A stretch of DNA of 64,000 nt from Microbacterium commune (GTDB taxonomy: Bacteria; Actinomycetota; Actinomycetes; Actinomycetales; Microbacteriaceae), in contig NZ_JACSPX010000003.1 in the NCBI RefSeq assembly GCF_014836945.1, positions 117,156-181,155 of the forward strand, read 5' to 3'. Shown one piece after another: positions 1 through 9,438 of the stretch (its first letter is position 1; the number at the start of each line of letters is the position of its first letter). The notes under the pieces were generated by a model. The model was given only the letters and a program-made list of their open reading frames with translations. It had not been told where the DNA came from and did no database searches. Position numbers and translations under genes: made by a program.

Positions 1-1253
<1,253 letters not shown>

Positions 1254-1257
<4 letters not shown>

Positions 1258-2549
1258 CCGTCGCGCAGACGCAGATCCCCGACTCCGACAAGGCGCTTCA
1301 GCCGCAGAAGCCGCAGCGGCCGCAGCGCTGGCGGGCGGCCCTCATGCAGATCGCGACCGGAAGCGCTCTGACGACCGTGTTCGCCGTCGTGGCGGCCGTC
1401 ATCGTCGGCTCGCTGATGATCGCGCTGACCGACCCCGACGTGCAAGCCGCGGCAGGCTACTTCTTCGCCGCCCCCGGCGACACGCTGAGCGCGATCGGCC
1501 AGGCCGTCGGCGGCGCGTACGCCGCGCTGTTCCGCGGATCGATCTACAACTTCAACGCCGACTCGTTCGCGATCGGCATTCGCCCGCTCACCGAGACGCT
1601 GAAGTTCGCCACGCCGCTGATCGCCGCGGGCCTGGGCGTCGGCCTGGCATTCCGCGCCGGGCTGTTCAACATCGGCGGTCAGGGTCAGATGCTCATGGCC
1701 GCCGCCGCCGCCGGGTACGTCGCCACCGCGTGGGACCTGCCCTTCCCGCTGCACCTGATCGTCGCTCTCGTCGCCGGCATCATCGCCGGCGCGCTGTGGG
1801 CGGGGATCGCCGGCATCCTCAAGGCGCGCACGGGCGCGCACGAGGTGATCACGACGATCATGCTGAACAACATCGCCGTGTACCTGCTGGCGTGGATGCT
1901 CGCCACCCAGGGCGTGCTGCAGGCGCCGGGCTCGAGCAACCCGAAGACCGCGCCGATGGCCGAGTCGGCCGTCATGCCGCTGCTGCTCGGACCCAGCTAC
2001 AAGCTGCACATCGGATTCCTGCTCGCGCTGGTGGCGGTCGCCATCACCTGGTGGCTGCTGGAGCGCTCCGGGCTGGGCTTCCGGTTCCGCGCGGTGGGGG
2101 AGAACCCGGATGCCGCGCGCACGGCCGGCATCTCCGTCGGCCGGACCTACCTCAGCGTCATGCTCATCGCGGGCGCGCTGGTCGGTCTCGCCGGGGTCAG
2201 CCAGGTGCTCGGCACCGAGCCGAAGGGCTTCAGCGGCGGCATCGACGCCGGTATCGGGTTCGACGCGATCACCGTCGCCCTGCTGGGGCGCTCCCGTCCG
2301 CTCGGCATCCTGTTCGCCGGACTGCTGTTCGGCGCTTTCAAGACCGGTGGCTTCACCATGCAGGCGTCGCAGGGCGTCCCGATCGAGATCGTGCTCGTCG
2401 TGCAGTCCCTGATCGTGCTGTTCATCGCGGCGCCGCCGCTCGTGCGCGCCATGTTCGGTCTGCCGCAGCCGGGCCGCCCGAGCCGGCGTGAGCGGCGCGC
2501 GGCCGAGCGACGAACGAAGCGCGCCGAGGCCGAGGAGGTGGCGGGATGA
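1254..2549 (+). CDS. Nucleoside ABC transporter permease 1
   Basis: A 431-residue polytopic membrane protein of the BPD_transp_2 (branched-chain amino acid/sugar/nucleoside) permease family. After a short basic cytoplasmic N-terminus there is a first transmembrane helix at about residues 38-60, a periplasmic loop, then a block of hydrophobic helices with the family motif around GLFNIGGQGQM (about residue 138). The start overlaps the ATPase stop by four bases (ATGA), showing translational coupling. It ends in an Arg/Glu-rich cytoplasmic tail. NupP/YufP-like role in nucleoside import is inferred from family and neighbours. Confidence 0.9.
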
Positions 2550-3847
2550 GCACTCAGACCGCACAGACAGGACAGAGCCCGCAGAGCGTGCAGGCCGAAC
2601 TGCGTCAGGTGAGCGTGGTGTCGTGGAAGACGCCCATCATCCTCAGCGTGCTGACGGTGCTGGTGGCGCTGCTGCCGCTGCTGATCCCACGCGCCGGCGA
2701 CGCGACGTTCCGCTTCACCGCCGGCAGCGAGATCATCGCGCTGCCGTCTGTCGTCGTGCCGGGCACGGCGACCGCGTGGGTCTGCGTCGTCATCGGCGCC
2801 GCGATCAGCGTCGCGGCGGTGATGCTCACCCGCGCGCATCGTCGCGTGCCGATGTGGCTCATCGCGGTGTACGTCGTCGTGCTGATCTTCGGATTCCTCG
2901 CCTGGGCGGCCGCGGGCAGCTCGGGGACGCTGCCCATGATCGGACTGCTCAGCGGCGGTCTCGCGCTGGCCACCCCGCTGATCTTCGGCGCGCTGGGCGG
3001 CGTGATCGGCGAGCGCGCCGGCGTCGTGAACATCGCGATCGAGGCGCAGCTGCTGGCAGGCGCGTTCACCGCGGCCATCGTCGCCTCGGCCGTGGGCACG
3101 CCCTGGGCGGGCCTCATCGCCGCGATGCTGGCGGGCGTGCTGGTCGCGGTGATCCTCGGGGTGTTCGCCATCACGTACTACGTGGACCAGGTGATCGTCG
3201 GTGTGGTGCTCAACGTCCTCGTGATCGGCGTGACCACGTTCCTGTTCCGACAGGTGCTCGCCCCCAACCAGGCGGCGCTGAACACCGTCGAGCCGTTCCG
3301 CGACCTGCCGATCCCGCTGCTCAGCGACATCCCCGTGCTCGGGCCGATCCTGTTCCGACAGACGATCGTGGTGTACCTGATGTACGTCATCGTGTTCGTC
3401 GTCTGGTACGGCATGTACCGCACCCGCTGGGGTCTGCGACTGCGCGCGGTCGGCGAGCACCCGCAGGCGGCCGACACGGTGGGCATCAACGTCGCGCGCA
3501 CGCGCTACATGAACGTGCTCATCGCCGGTGCCGTCGCGGGCATGGGAGGCGCGTTCTTCACACTGGTCTCGGTGCCGCGCTTCAACCCCGAGATGACCGC
3601 CGGAGCCGGCTTCATCGCCCTCGCCGCGGTGATCTTCGGCAAGTGGGACCCGATCCGCGCGACGCTGGCGGCACTGCTGTTCGGCTTCGCGAGCAACCTG
3701 CAGAGCGTGCTCAGCGTCATCGGCTCGCCGGTGCCCAGCCAGTTCATGCTCATGCTGCCGTACATCGTGACGATCTTCGCCGTGGCAGGCCTGGTCGGGC
3801 GCTCCCGCCCGCCGGCAGCCGACGGCGAGCCGTACATCAAGTCCTAG
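2546..3847 (+). CDS. Nucleoside ABC transporter permease 2
   Basis: A 433-residue permease paralogous to the preceding gene, again coupled to it through an ATGA overlap. It contains about nine to ten hydrophobic helices and the family motif GERAGVVNIAIEAQLLAGAF near residue 155, equivalent to the GLFNIGGQGQM motif of the partner. The two permeases probably form the heterodimeric channel served by the double-ATPase protein. YufQ-like in gene order. Ten bases separate it from cdd. Confidence 0.9.
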   Translation: MSTQTAQTGQSPQSVQAELRQVSVVSWKTPIILSVLTVLVALLPLLIPRAGDATFRFTAGSEIIALPSVVVPGTATAWVCVVIGAAISVAAVMLTRAHRRVPMWLIAVYVVVLIFGFLAWAAAGSSGTLPMIGLLSGGLALATPLIFGALGGVIGERAGVVNIAIEAQLLAGAFTAAIVASAVGTPWAGLIAAMLAGVLVAVILGVFAITYYVDQVIVGVVLNVLVIGVTTFLFRQVLAPNQAALNTVEPFRDLPIPLLSDIPVLGPILFRQTIVVYLMYVIVFVVWYGMYRTRWGLRLRAVGEHPQAADTVGINVARTRYMNVLIAGAVAGMGGAFFTLVSVPRFNPEMTAGAGFIALAAVIFGKWDPIRATLAALLFGFASNLQSVLSVIGSPVPSQFMLMLPYIVTIFAVAGLVGRSRPPAADGEPYIKS

Positions 3848-3857
3848 GAGAGAACAC

Positions 3858-4256
3858 GTGACCGACATCGATTGGGACGAGCTGAGACAGGTCGCCTCCG
3901 AGGCGATGCAGAAGGCGTACGCGCCGTATTCGCGATACCGGGTGGGCGCGGCCGCGCTCGTGGACGACGGACGCATCGTCGCCGGATGCAACGTCGAGAA
4001 CGCCTCGTACGGCGTCGGCCTGTGCGCCGAATGCGCTCTGGTCGGCGACCTGCACATGTCCGGTGGCGGTCGGCTCATCGCGTTCGTCTGCGTGAACAAC
4101 GACGGACAGACGATCATGCCGTGCGGTCGCTGCCGTCAGCTGCTGTTCGAGCACTCCAGCCCCGAGATGCTGCTCGAGACCGTCTCGGGCATCCGCACCA
4201 TCGACGAGGTGCTGCCCGACGCGTTCGGGCCGCGCGATCTGGAGGACGCCCGATGA
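3858..4256 (+). CDS. cdd: Cytidine deaminase
   Basis: A 132-residue protein of the usual length for the homotetrameric enzyme, starting at GTG after AGGAGAG. It hydrolyses cytidine and deoxycytidine to uridine and deoxyuridine. The zinc and catalytic motifs are intact: CNVENASYG (substrate pocket), CAECAL with the catalytic Glu and first zinc Cys, and PCGRCRQ with the other two zinc Cys. It lies directly after the nucleoside importer and overlaps deoA by ATGA. The cdd-deoA-add order matches M. tuberculosis Rv3315c-Rv3313c. Confidence 0.97.
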   Translation: MTDIDWDELRQVASEAMQKAYAPYSRYRVGAAALVDDGRIVAGCNVENASYGVGLCAECALVGDLHMSGGGRLIAFVCVNNDGQTIMPCGRCRQLLFEHSSPEMLLETVSGIRTIDEVLPDAFGPRDLEDAR

Positions 4257-5563
4257 GCTCTCAGACCGGCGTCGAGGCGTTCGACGCGATCGACGTGATC
4301 CGTGCCAAGCGCGACGGCGGAGTGGTGCCCGAGGCGGCGCTGCGGTGGATGGTCGACGCGTACACCCGCGGCTACGTGTCGGACGCCCAGATGGCGTCGT
4401 TCGCGATGGCGATCTTCCAGCGCGGCATGCAGCGCGAGGAGATCCGCGTGCTCACGGACGCGATGATCGCGTCGGGGGAGCGGATGAGCTTCGCCAGCCT
4501 CGGCAAGCGCACCGTCGACAAGCACTCCACCGGCGGCGTGGGCGACAAGATCACCCTGCCGCTGGCACCGCTGGTCGCCGTGTTCGGCGTGGCGGTCCCG
4601 CAGCTCAGCGGCCGCGGCCTCGGCCACACCGGCGGCACGCTCGACAAGCTCGAATCGATCCCGGGCTGGCGGGCGGCGCTCAGCAACGACGAGATGTTCG
4701 CGCAGATGCAGTCCGACGTCGGCGCGGTGATCTGCGCCGCCGGCTCGGGTCTCGCGCCCGCCGACAAGAAGCTCTACGCGCTTCGCGATGTGACCGGCAC
4801 GGTCGAGGCGATCCCCCTGATCGCGTCGAGCATCATGTCGAAGAAGATCGCCGAGGGCACCGACGCGCTCGTGCTCGACGTGAAGTTCGGCAACGGCGCC
4901 TTCATGCAGGACATCGATCGGGCCCGCGAGCTGGCGCGCACGATGGTCGAGCTCGGCACCGACTCGGGTGTCGCGACGACCGCCCTGCTGACCGACATGA
5001 ATGTTCCGCTCGGTCTCGCGATCGGCAACGCCAACGAGGTGCGCGAGTCGGTCGAGATCCTCGCCGGCGGCGGCCCTGCCGACGTGCGCGAGCTGACCCT
5101 CGCCCTCGCCCGCGAGATGCTCTCGCTGGCAGGACAGCCGGATGCGGATGTCGAGGCGGCCCTCGACGACGGCCGCGCCATGGACAGCTGGAGGGCGATG
5201 ATCCGCGCCCAGGACGGCGACCCGGATGCCGCGCTGCCGACCGCCCGGGAGACGCACGTCGTCACCGCCGACCGCGACGGCGTGGTGACCCGCATGGACG
5301 CGCTGCCGTTCGGCATCGCCGCATGGCGCCTCGGCGCCGGGCGCGCCCGCGCCGAGGATCCGGTGATCTTCGCCGCCGGGATCGACCTCGCCGTCAAGCC
5401 CGGCCAGACGGTCACCGCCGGAGAGCCGCTGTTCACCCTGTCGGCCGATGACGAGGGGCGCTTCGCCCGCGCTCTCGAGGCGCTGGACGGCGCCTACGAG
5501 ATCGGCGACGCTGCAGCGGCACCCGCCGCACAGCCCATCGTGCGCGAGCGCATCACCGCCTGA
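4253..5563 (+). CDS. deoA: Thymidine phosphorylase
   Basis: A 436-residue enzyme that splits thymidine/deoxyuridine with phosphate to base plus deoxyribose-1-phosphate. The ATG at 4253 overlaps the cdd stop. The N-terminal helical domain is followed by the glycine-rich phosphate-binding stretch DKHSTGGVGDK (about residues 84-94) and a second conserved block GRGLGHTGGTLDKLE. The C-terminal pyrimidine-phosphorylase alpha/beta domain runs from about residue 340. The frame is also open upstream through cdd, but the coupled ATG gives the family's usual length. Confidence 0.96.
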   Translation: MSSQTGVEAFDAIDVIRAKRDGGVVPEAALRWMVDAYTRGYVSDAQMASFAMAIFQRGMQREEIRVLTDAMIASGERMSFASLGKRTVDKHSTGGVGDKITLPLAPLVAVFGVAVPQLSGRGLGHTGGTLDKLESIPGWRAALSNDEMFAQMQSDVGAVICAAGSGLAPADKKLYALRDVTGTVEAIPLIASSIMSKKIAEGTDALVLDVKFGNGAFMQDIDRARELARTMVELGTDSGVATTALLTDMNVPLGLAIGNANEVRESVEILAGGGPADVRELTLALAREMLSLAGQPDADVEAALDDGRAMDSWRAMIRAQDGDPDAALPTARETHVVTADRDGVVTRMDALPFGIAAWRLGAGRARAEDPVIFAAGIDLAVKPGQTVTAGEPLFTLSADDEGRFARALEALDGAYEIGDAAAAPAAQPIVRERITA

Positions 5564-5579
5564 GTACCGGAGGATCACC

Positions 5580-6665
5580 ATGAAGATCGACGAGCTGCGC
5601 GCCCTGCCCAAGATCTCGCTGCACGACCACCTCGACGGCGGCGTGCGTCCCGCGACGATCCTCGAGCTGGCCGATGCCGGCGGCATCCAGACCCCGGCGC
5701 AGGATCCCAAGGGGATGAGTCGCTGGATCGCGCAGCAGAGCGATGCCGGCTCTCTCGTGGAGTACCTGAAGTCGTTCGACCTCGTGACCTCCGTCATGCA
5801 GTCCGAGCGAGCCCTCACGCGGGTCGCCCGCGAGTTCGTCGCCGACCTCGCCGCCGACGGCGTGATCTACGGCGAGGTGCGCTGGGCACCCGAGCAGCAC
5901 GTCGCCGGCGGCCTCAGCCTGGACGACGCCGTGCGCGCCGTGCAGCGCGGCATCGAGGAGGGCGAGGATGAGGCGGATGCCGCCGGGCGCAGCATCCGGG
6001 TCGGTCAGATCATCTCGGCCATGCGCCAGGGCTCCCGCGTGCGGGAGATCGCCGAGCTCGCCGTGCGTCATCGCGAGAGCGGCGTCGTCGGCTTCGACAT
6101 CGCCGGGCCGGAGGACGGCTTCCCGGCGTCGGAGCACCGCGCGGCCTTCGACTACCTTGCCGGCGAGTTCCTGCCGGTCACCGTGCACGCGGGAGAGGCC
6201 GCGGGGCCGGCATCCATCCGCTCCGCCCTGATCGACGGACGCGCGCTGCGCCTCGGCCACGGCGTGCGCATCGCCGAGGACCTGCAGATCATCGAGCGCG
6301 AGGGCGACGAGGTGCAGGTGCAGTTCGGCGATCTGGCCCGCTGGGTGCGCGACCGGGAGATCCCGCTGGAGCTCTCGCCGTCGTCCAACCTGCAGACCGG
6401 CGCGATCGCCCAGTGGGGCGATGAGGTCGCGGACCACCCCTTCGACCTGCTCTACCAGCTCGGCTTCTCGGTCACCGTGAACGTCGACAACCGCACGATG
6501 AGCGGCACGTCGCTCACGCGCGAGCTCTCGCTGCTGGTCGACGCGTTCGGCTACGACCTCGACGATCTCGAGGCCTTTCAGTTCAACGCCGCGTCCGCCG
6601 CATTCCTGCCGGTGGAAGAGCGCGAAGAGCTCGTCGAGATGATCGCCGAGGGGTTCGAGCGCTGA
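5580..6665 (+). CDS. add: Adenosine deaminase
   Basis: A 361-residue metallo-hydrolase converting adenosine/deoxyadenosine to inosine/deoxyinosine. The N-terminal zinc motif is SLHDHLDGGVRP. Later metal and catalytic residues lie in TVHAGEAAG and LGHGVRI, and in the final Asp motif VNVDNRTMSGT. The ATG at 5580 is preceded by a good ribosome site (GGAGGA at 5569-5574). It is the last gene of the importer operon; the inosine it makes would feed the purine nucleoside phosphorylase at 11.1-11.9 kb. Confidence 0.96.
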   Translation: MKIDELRALPKISLHDHLDGGVRPATILELADAGGIQTPAQDPKGMSRWIAQQSDAGSLVEYLKSFDLVTSVMQSERALTRVAREFVADLAADGVIYGEVRWAPEQHVAGGLSLDDAVRAVQRGIEEGEDEADAAGRSIRVGQIISAMRQGSRVREIAELAVRHRESGVVGFDIAGPEDGFPASEHRAAFDYLAGEFLPVTVHAGEAAGPASIRSALIDGRALRLGHGVRIAEDLQIIEREGDEVQVQFGDLARWVRDREIPLELSPSSNLQTGAIAQWGDEVADHPFDLLYQLGFSVTVNVDNRTMSGTSLTRELSLLVDAFGYDLDDLEAFQFNAASAAFLPVEEREELVEMIAEGFER

Positions 6666-6693
6666 ACCCCTCGGCGGACGGCCGACACGCCGC

Positions 6694-7908
6694 TCAGGCG
6701 GCTTCCGGGTTCTGAGCCCACAGATCGGGGCCGAACACCTCGTAGTGGATGCGATCGGCGGGCACGCCGCGGCCGATGAGTGTGCGGCGCATGGACTGCA
6801 TGAACGGCAGCGGACCGCACATGAACACCGAGGCGTGCTCGGGCAGATCGACCTCGCTGAGGTCCATGAAGCCCTCGCGCGCCGGGTGCAGGGTGGGCGC
6901 GCCGAGGGCGTCCCGCTCGTACCAGTTCTGCGCCCTGGCATCGGGCATGGCCAGCACCTGGCGGCGCAGCGACGCGTACAGCGCGTGCGTGTCATGAGCG
7001 CGGTCGGCGTGGAACAGCCGCACGGTGCGGGCGGGCTGGCGGCGGGAGAGGTCTTCCATGATGGCGGCGACCGGCGTGATCCCGATCCCCGCCGAGACGA
7101 GCACGAGCGGGTGATCCTCGTCGTCGAGCACGACGTCACCCGCCGGCTGCGAGACGTCGAGCACGGTGCCGGGCTGCGCGTGCTGCCACAGCCATGTCGA
7201 GACCTGTCCGTCGGGTGCGCCGCCCGCCCCGTGCACTCGCTTGATCGTCACCCGGATCGAGTCGCCGCGCGGACCGGATGAGATCGTGTACTGGCGTGGC
7301 TGTCTGCTGCCGTCCGGCAGGTCGACGGCGATGGCGACGTACTGTCCGGTGCGGTGGGAGGGGATCAGGCCGTCGACCGGTGCCAGCAGCAGCGAGAAGA
7401 TGTCCTCCGACTCCTCGAACCGCTCCACCACCCGGTAGTCGCGCCACGGGTTCTGCGGGTCTGTGCCCGACAGGGCGTACAGCCGCGCCTCCTCGGCGAT
7501 CAGCGCGGTGGCGAACAGCCAGTACACCTCGTCCCAGGCGGCCCGCACCTCGGCGGTGACGGCGTCGCCGAGCACCGTGCCCACCGCGTCGAGCAGATGG
7601 CGGCCGACGATCGTGTAGTCGCCGGCCGAGATGCCGAGGGAGACGTGCTTGTGGGCGATCCGGCGCATCACGGGAGTGAAGTCGGGAGCGGAGGGGTCGA
7701 TGAGCTGCACCGCGAACGCGACCACCGAGGCGGCGAGCGCCTTCGGCTGCTCGCCGATCGCTTGGTTGGCTCGGTTGAACACCCGCAGCAGTTCGGGGTG
7801 AGCCGCGAACATGGCGGGGTAGAACACCTTCGTGATCCGCTCGGCGTGCGCGGCGACGACGCCGGCCGTGGCGGCGACGACTGCTTCGGACTCGGGCGAG
7901 AGCTTCAT
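6694..7908 (-). CDS. hmp: Flavohemoglobin / nitric oxide dioxygenase
   Basis: A 404-residue three-domain protein detoxifying NO to nitrate with O2 and NAD(P)H. The N-terminal globin domain (about residues 1-140) has the proximal-His segment, followed by a ferredoxin-reductase FAD domain with RQYTIS (FAD binding) and an NAD domain with LVSAGIGITPV and the C-terminal CGPLPFM. The ATG at 7908 follows a GAAAGG ribosome site; the frame is open further upstream but without a family counterpart. It is divergent from a Cys-containing HTH regulator, which suggests NO-responsive control. It converges on add. Confidence 0.95.
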   Translation of the reverse strand: MKLSPESEAVVAATAGVVAAHAERITKVFYPAMFAAHPELLRVFNRANQAIGEQPKALAASVVAFAVQLIDPSAPDFTPVMRRIAHKHVSLGISAGDYTIVGRHLLDAVGTVLGDAVTAEVRAAWDEVYWLFATALIAEEARLYALSGTDPQNPWRDYRVVERFEESEDIFSLLLAPVDGLIPSHRTGQYVAIAVDLPDGSRQPRQYTISSGPRGDSIRVTIKRVHGAGGAPDGQVSTWLWQHAQPGTVLDVSQPAGDVVLDDEDHPLVLVSAGIGITPVAAIMEDLSRRQPARTVRLFHADRAHDTHALYASLRRQVLAMPDARAQNWYERDALGAPTLHPAREGFMDLSEVDLPEHASVFMCGPLPFMQSMRRTLIGRGVPADRIHYEVFGPDLWAQNPEAA

Positions 7909-8015
7909 GACGTTCCTTTCGTGGGGTCTGCGTCCCCTCCACTCTGCGCTCGGGCTCTGGCGGCGAGGAGGGGTTTTCACCGGTTCTATTCCGAGCGCGG
8001 CAGACGCCGGCGCCG

Positions 8016-8021
8016 TAGCCT
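8016..8021 (+). promoter_or_regulatory. -10 box for leaderless regulator mRNA
   Basis: TAGCCT six bases upstream of the ATG at 8028, so transcription should start at the A of the start codon. The intervening GAAGGA could also serve as a weak ribosome site if transcripts start further upstream. Confidence 0.55.
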
Positions 8022-8027
8022 GAAGGA

Positions 8028-8708
8028 ATGCCACGCCGAGTCGACGATTACCGCGGTCTCACTCAGCCGAGCCGCCTTCGTCTGCTGCGCGCCGTGCAGA
8101 GCGAGCCAGGTCTGCGCATCGCCGAACTCGCCGAACGTTGCGGGATGCCGCTCAACACCGCCCGAGATCACCTGCGCGTGCTCGTTCAGGAGGGCCTCGT
8201 GCGCGAGGAGAGGCTGCAGGTGGGCAGCAGGGGCCGTCCGCCGCTCGCCTACCACCCGGTGCGGGAGGCGGGGTCGAACCCCGCGGCGCAGCGTCGCGTC
8301 GACGGCGCGCGTCGACGCGGTGCCCTGTTGCGCGCGGTGACCCCGCCGACGTCAGGCGACGCGGCGCGGGAGGACGACGTGGATGCCGAGGCGCAGCTCG
8401 ATGTGCTGTACGAGCATCTCGATGACGCCGGGCTCAGCCCCGTCCTCGACGAATCGGCGCTGCGCTTCGAGATGCTGCCGTGCAACTACCGCGGGATGCT
8501 CGCGCAGGATCAGTCGACGGTGTGCGGCACGCATGCCCGGCTGGCGCGCGACACGCTCGCCCAGGTCGATGGTCCGCTCGAGGTCGAGCGACTCGACCCG
8601 TTCATCACCGCGGACTCCTGTGCCCTGCTGCTGCGCCACGCCCGTGACCGGGCCGTACCCGACCCGGTCAGCGCACCGCCGCCGCGAGATCCCCCACGAG
8701 CTCCGTGA
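8028..8708 (+). CDS. ArsR/COG2345-type HTH regulator with C-terminal Cys cluster, probable NO or Fe-S sensor
   Basis: A 226-residue protein. Residues 1-75 form a winged helix (LTQPSRLRLLRAV, then IAELAERCGMPLNTARDHLRVL). The C-terminal half carries MLPCNYRG, VCGTHARL and DSCALLLR, the spacing of the Cys ligands seen in COG2345/SufR-like regulators that bind an iron-sulfur cluster. It sits head-to-head with hmp, so control of hmp by NO attack on a cluster is a reasonable inference. A -10 box (TAGCCT, 8016-8021) lies six bases before the ATG, giving a leaderless mRNA. Its last 41 bases overlap the convergent hydrolase gene. Confidence 0.8.
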   Translation: MPRRVDDYRGLTQPSRLRLLRAVQSEPGLRIAELAERCGMPLNTARDHLRVLVQEGLVREERLQVGSRGRPPLAYHPVREAGSNPAAQRRVDGARRRGALLRAVTPPTSGDAAREDDVDAEAQLDVLYEHLDDAGLSPVLDESALRFEMLPCNYRGMLAQDQSTVCGTHARLARDTLAQVDGPLEVERLDPFITADSCALLLRHARDRAVPDPVSAPPPRDPPRAP

Positions 8709-9429
8709 TCTGCACCCGCACGGCGGCGTCCGTGATGGTGGGAGTGCCGTCGCCCGCCTGCGGGCCGTAGGAGCCGAACGACGCGTGCGAGGCGCCGTCG
8801 ATCTCGACGAGCTCGGCATCCGCCGGAAGCAGATCCCTCGCATCCGCGATCTTCTCGGGTGTCGACAGGCCATCCTCGCTTCCGGACAGGCTCAGCACCG
8901 GCACCCCCGAGTCCGACAGGTCGTTCGCGCAGTACGAGGCGAACAGCACCAGGGCATCCGCGTCCGGTGCCAGCTGGCAGGCGCGCACCCCGCCCAGGGA
9001 GTGACCGCCCACCATCCATGAGTCCACGTCGGATGCGGCGGAGGTGAAGGCGTCCAGCCCACGCGGATCGAAGAACGCGAGATTCAACCACGGTCGGGTG
9101 ATGACGACGGTGATGCCGTCCTCGGCGGCGAGCTCCTGCAGCGTCGCGACATAGCCCTCGGGCTGCACCTTGGCGCCGGGGATGAACACCAGGCCGACGT
9201 CCGAGTCGCCGTCCGCGGGGGAGAGCACGGTGCCCTCAGGGGCGTCCTCGATCTCGAGCGCGGGGTTCGCCCTCGCCTGCGCCAGCGGATCGGGTTCTGC
9301 GGACATCACGCCCACCTGCGTCCACACCAGGGTCCCGACGACGATCAGCACGATCAGTGCCCCCAGCGACCACAGTGCGCGGACGACGATCCGCCTACCC
9401 CTGCTGCGTGGCGCTCTCATCCGCGGCAT
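8668..9429 (-). CDS. Membrane-anchored alpha/beta hydrolase
   Basis: A 253-residue protein with a basic N-terminus and one transmembrane segment (about residues 18-38, ALIVLIVVGTLVWTQVG), then an extracytoplasmic alpha/beta-hydrolase domain. The nucleophile elbow GGHSLGG (about residue 143) is clear. A late Asp (SGSEDGL) and His (GASHASF) complete a plausible triad. It is close to the dienelactone hydrolase/lipase-like 'alpha/beta hydrolase_5' group; substrate unknown. Nine bases separate it from the upstream phosphomutase gene, so it is probably third in the PNP operon. A second ATG nine bases downstream (9420) is an alternative start. Confidence 0.85.
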   Translation of the reverse strand: MPRMRAPRSRGRRIVVRALWSLGALIVLIVVGTLVWTQVGVMSAEPDPLAQARANPALEIEDAPEGTVLSPADGDSDVGLVFIPGAKVQPEGYVATLQELAAEDGITVVITRPWLNLAFFDPRGLDAFTSAASDVDSWMVGGHSLGGVRACQLAPDADALVLFASYCANDLSDSGVPVLSLSGSEDGLSTPEKIADARDLLPADAELVEIDGASHASFGSYGPQAGDGTPTITDAAVRVQITELVGDLAAAVR

Positions 9430-9438
9430 CGGCGCGAC

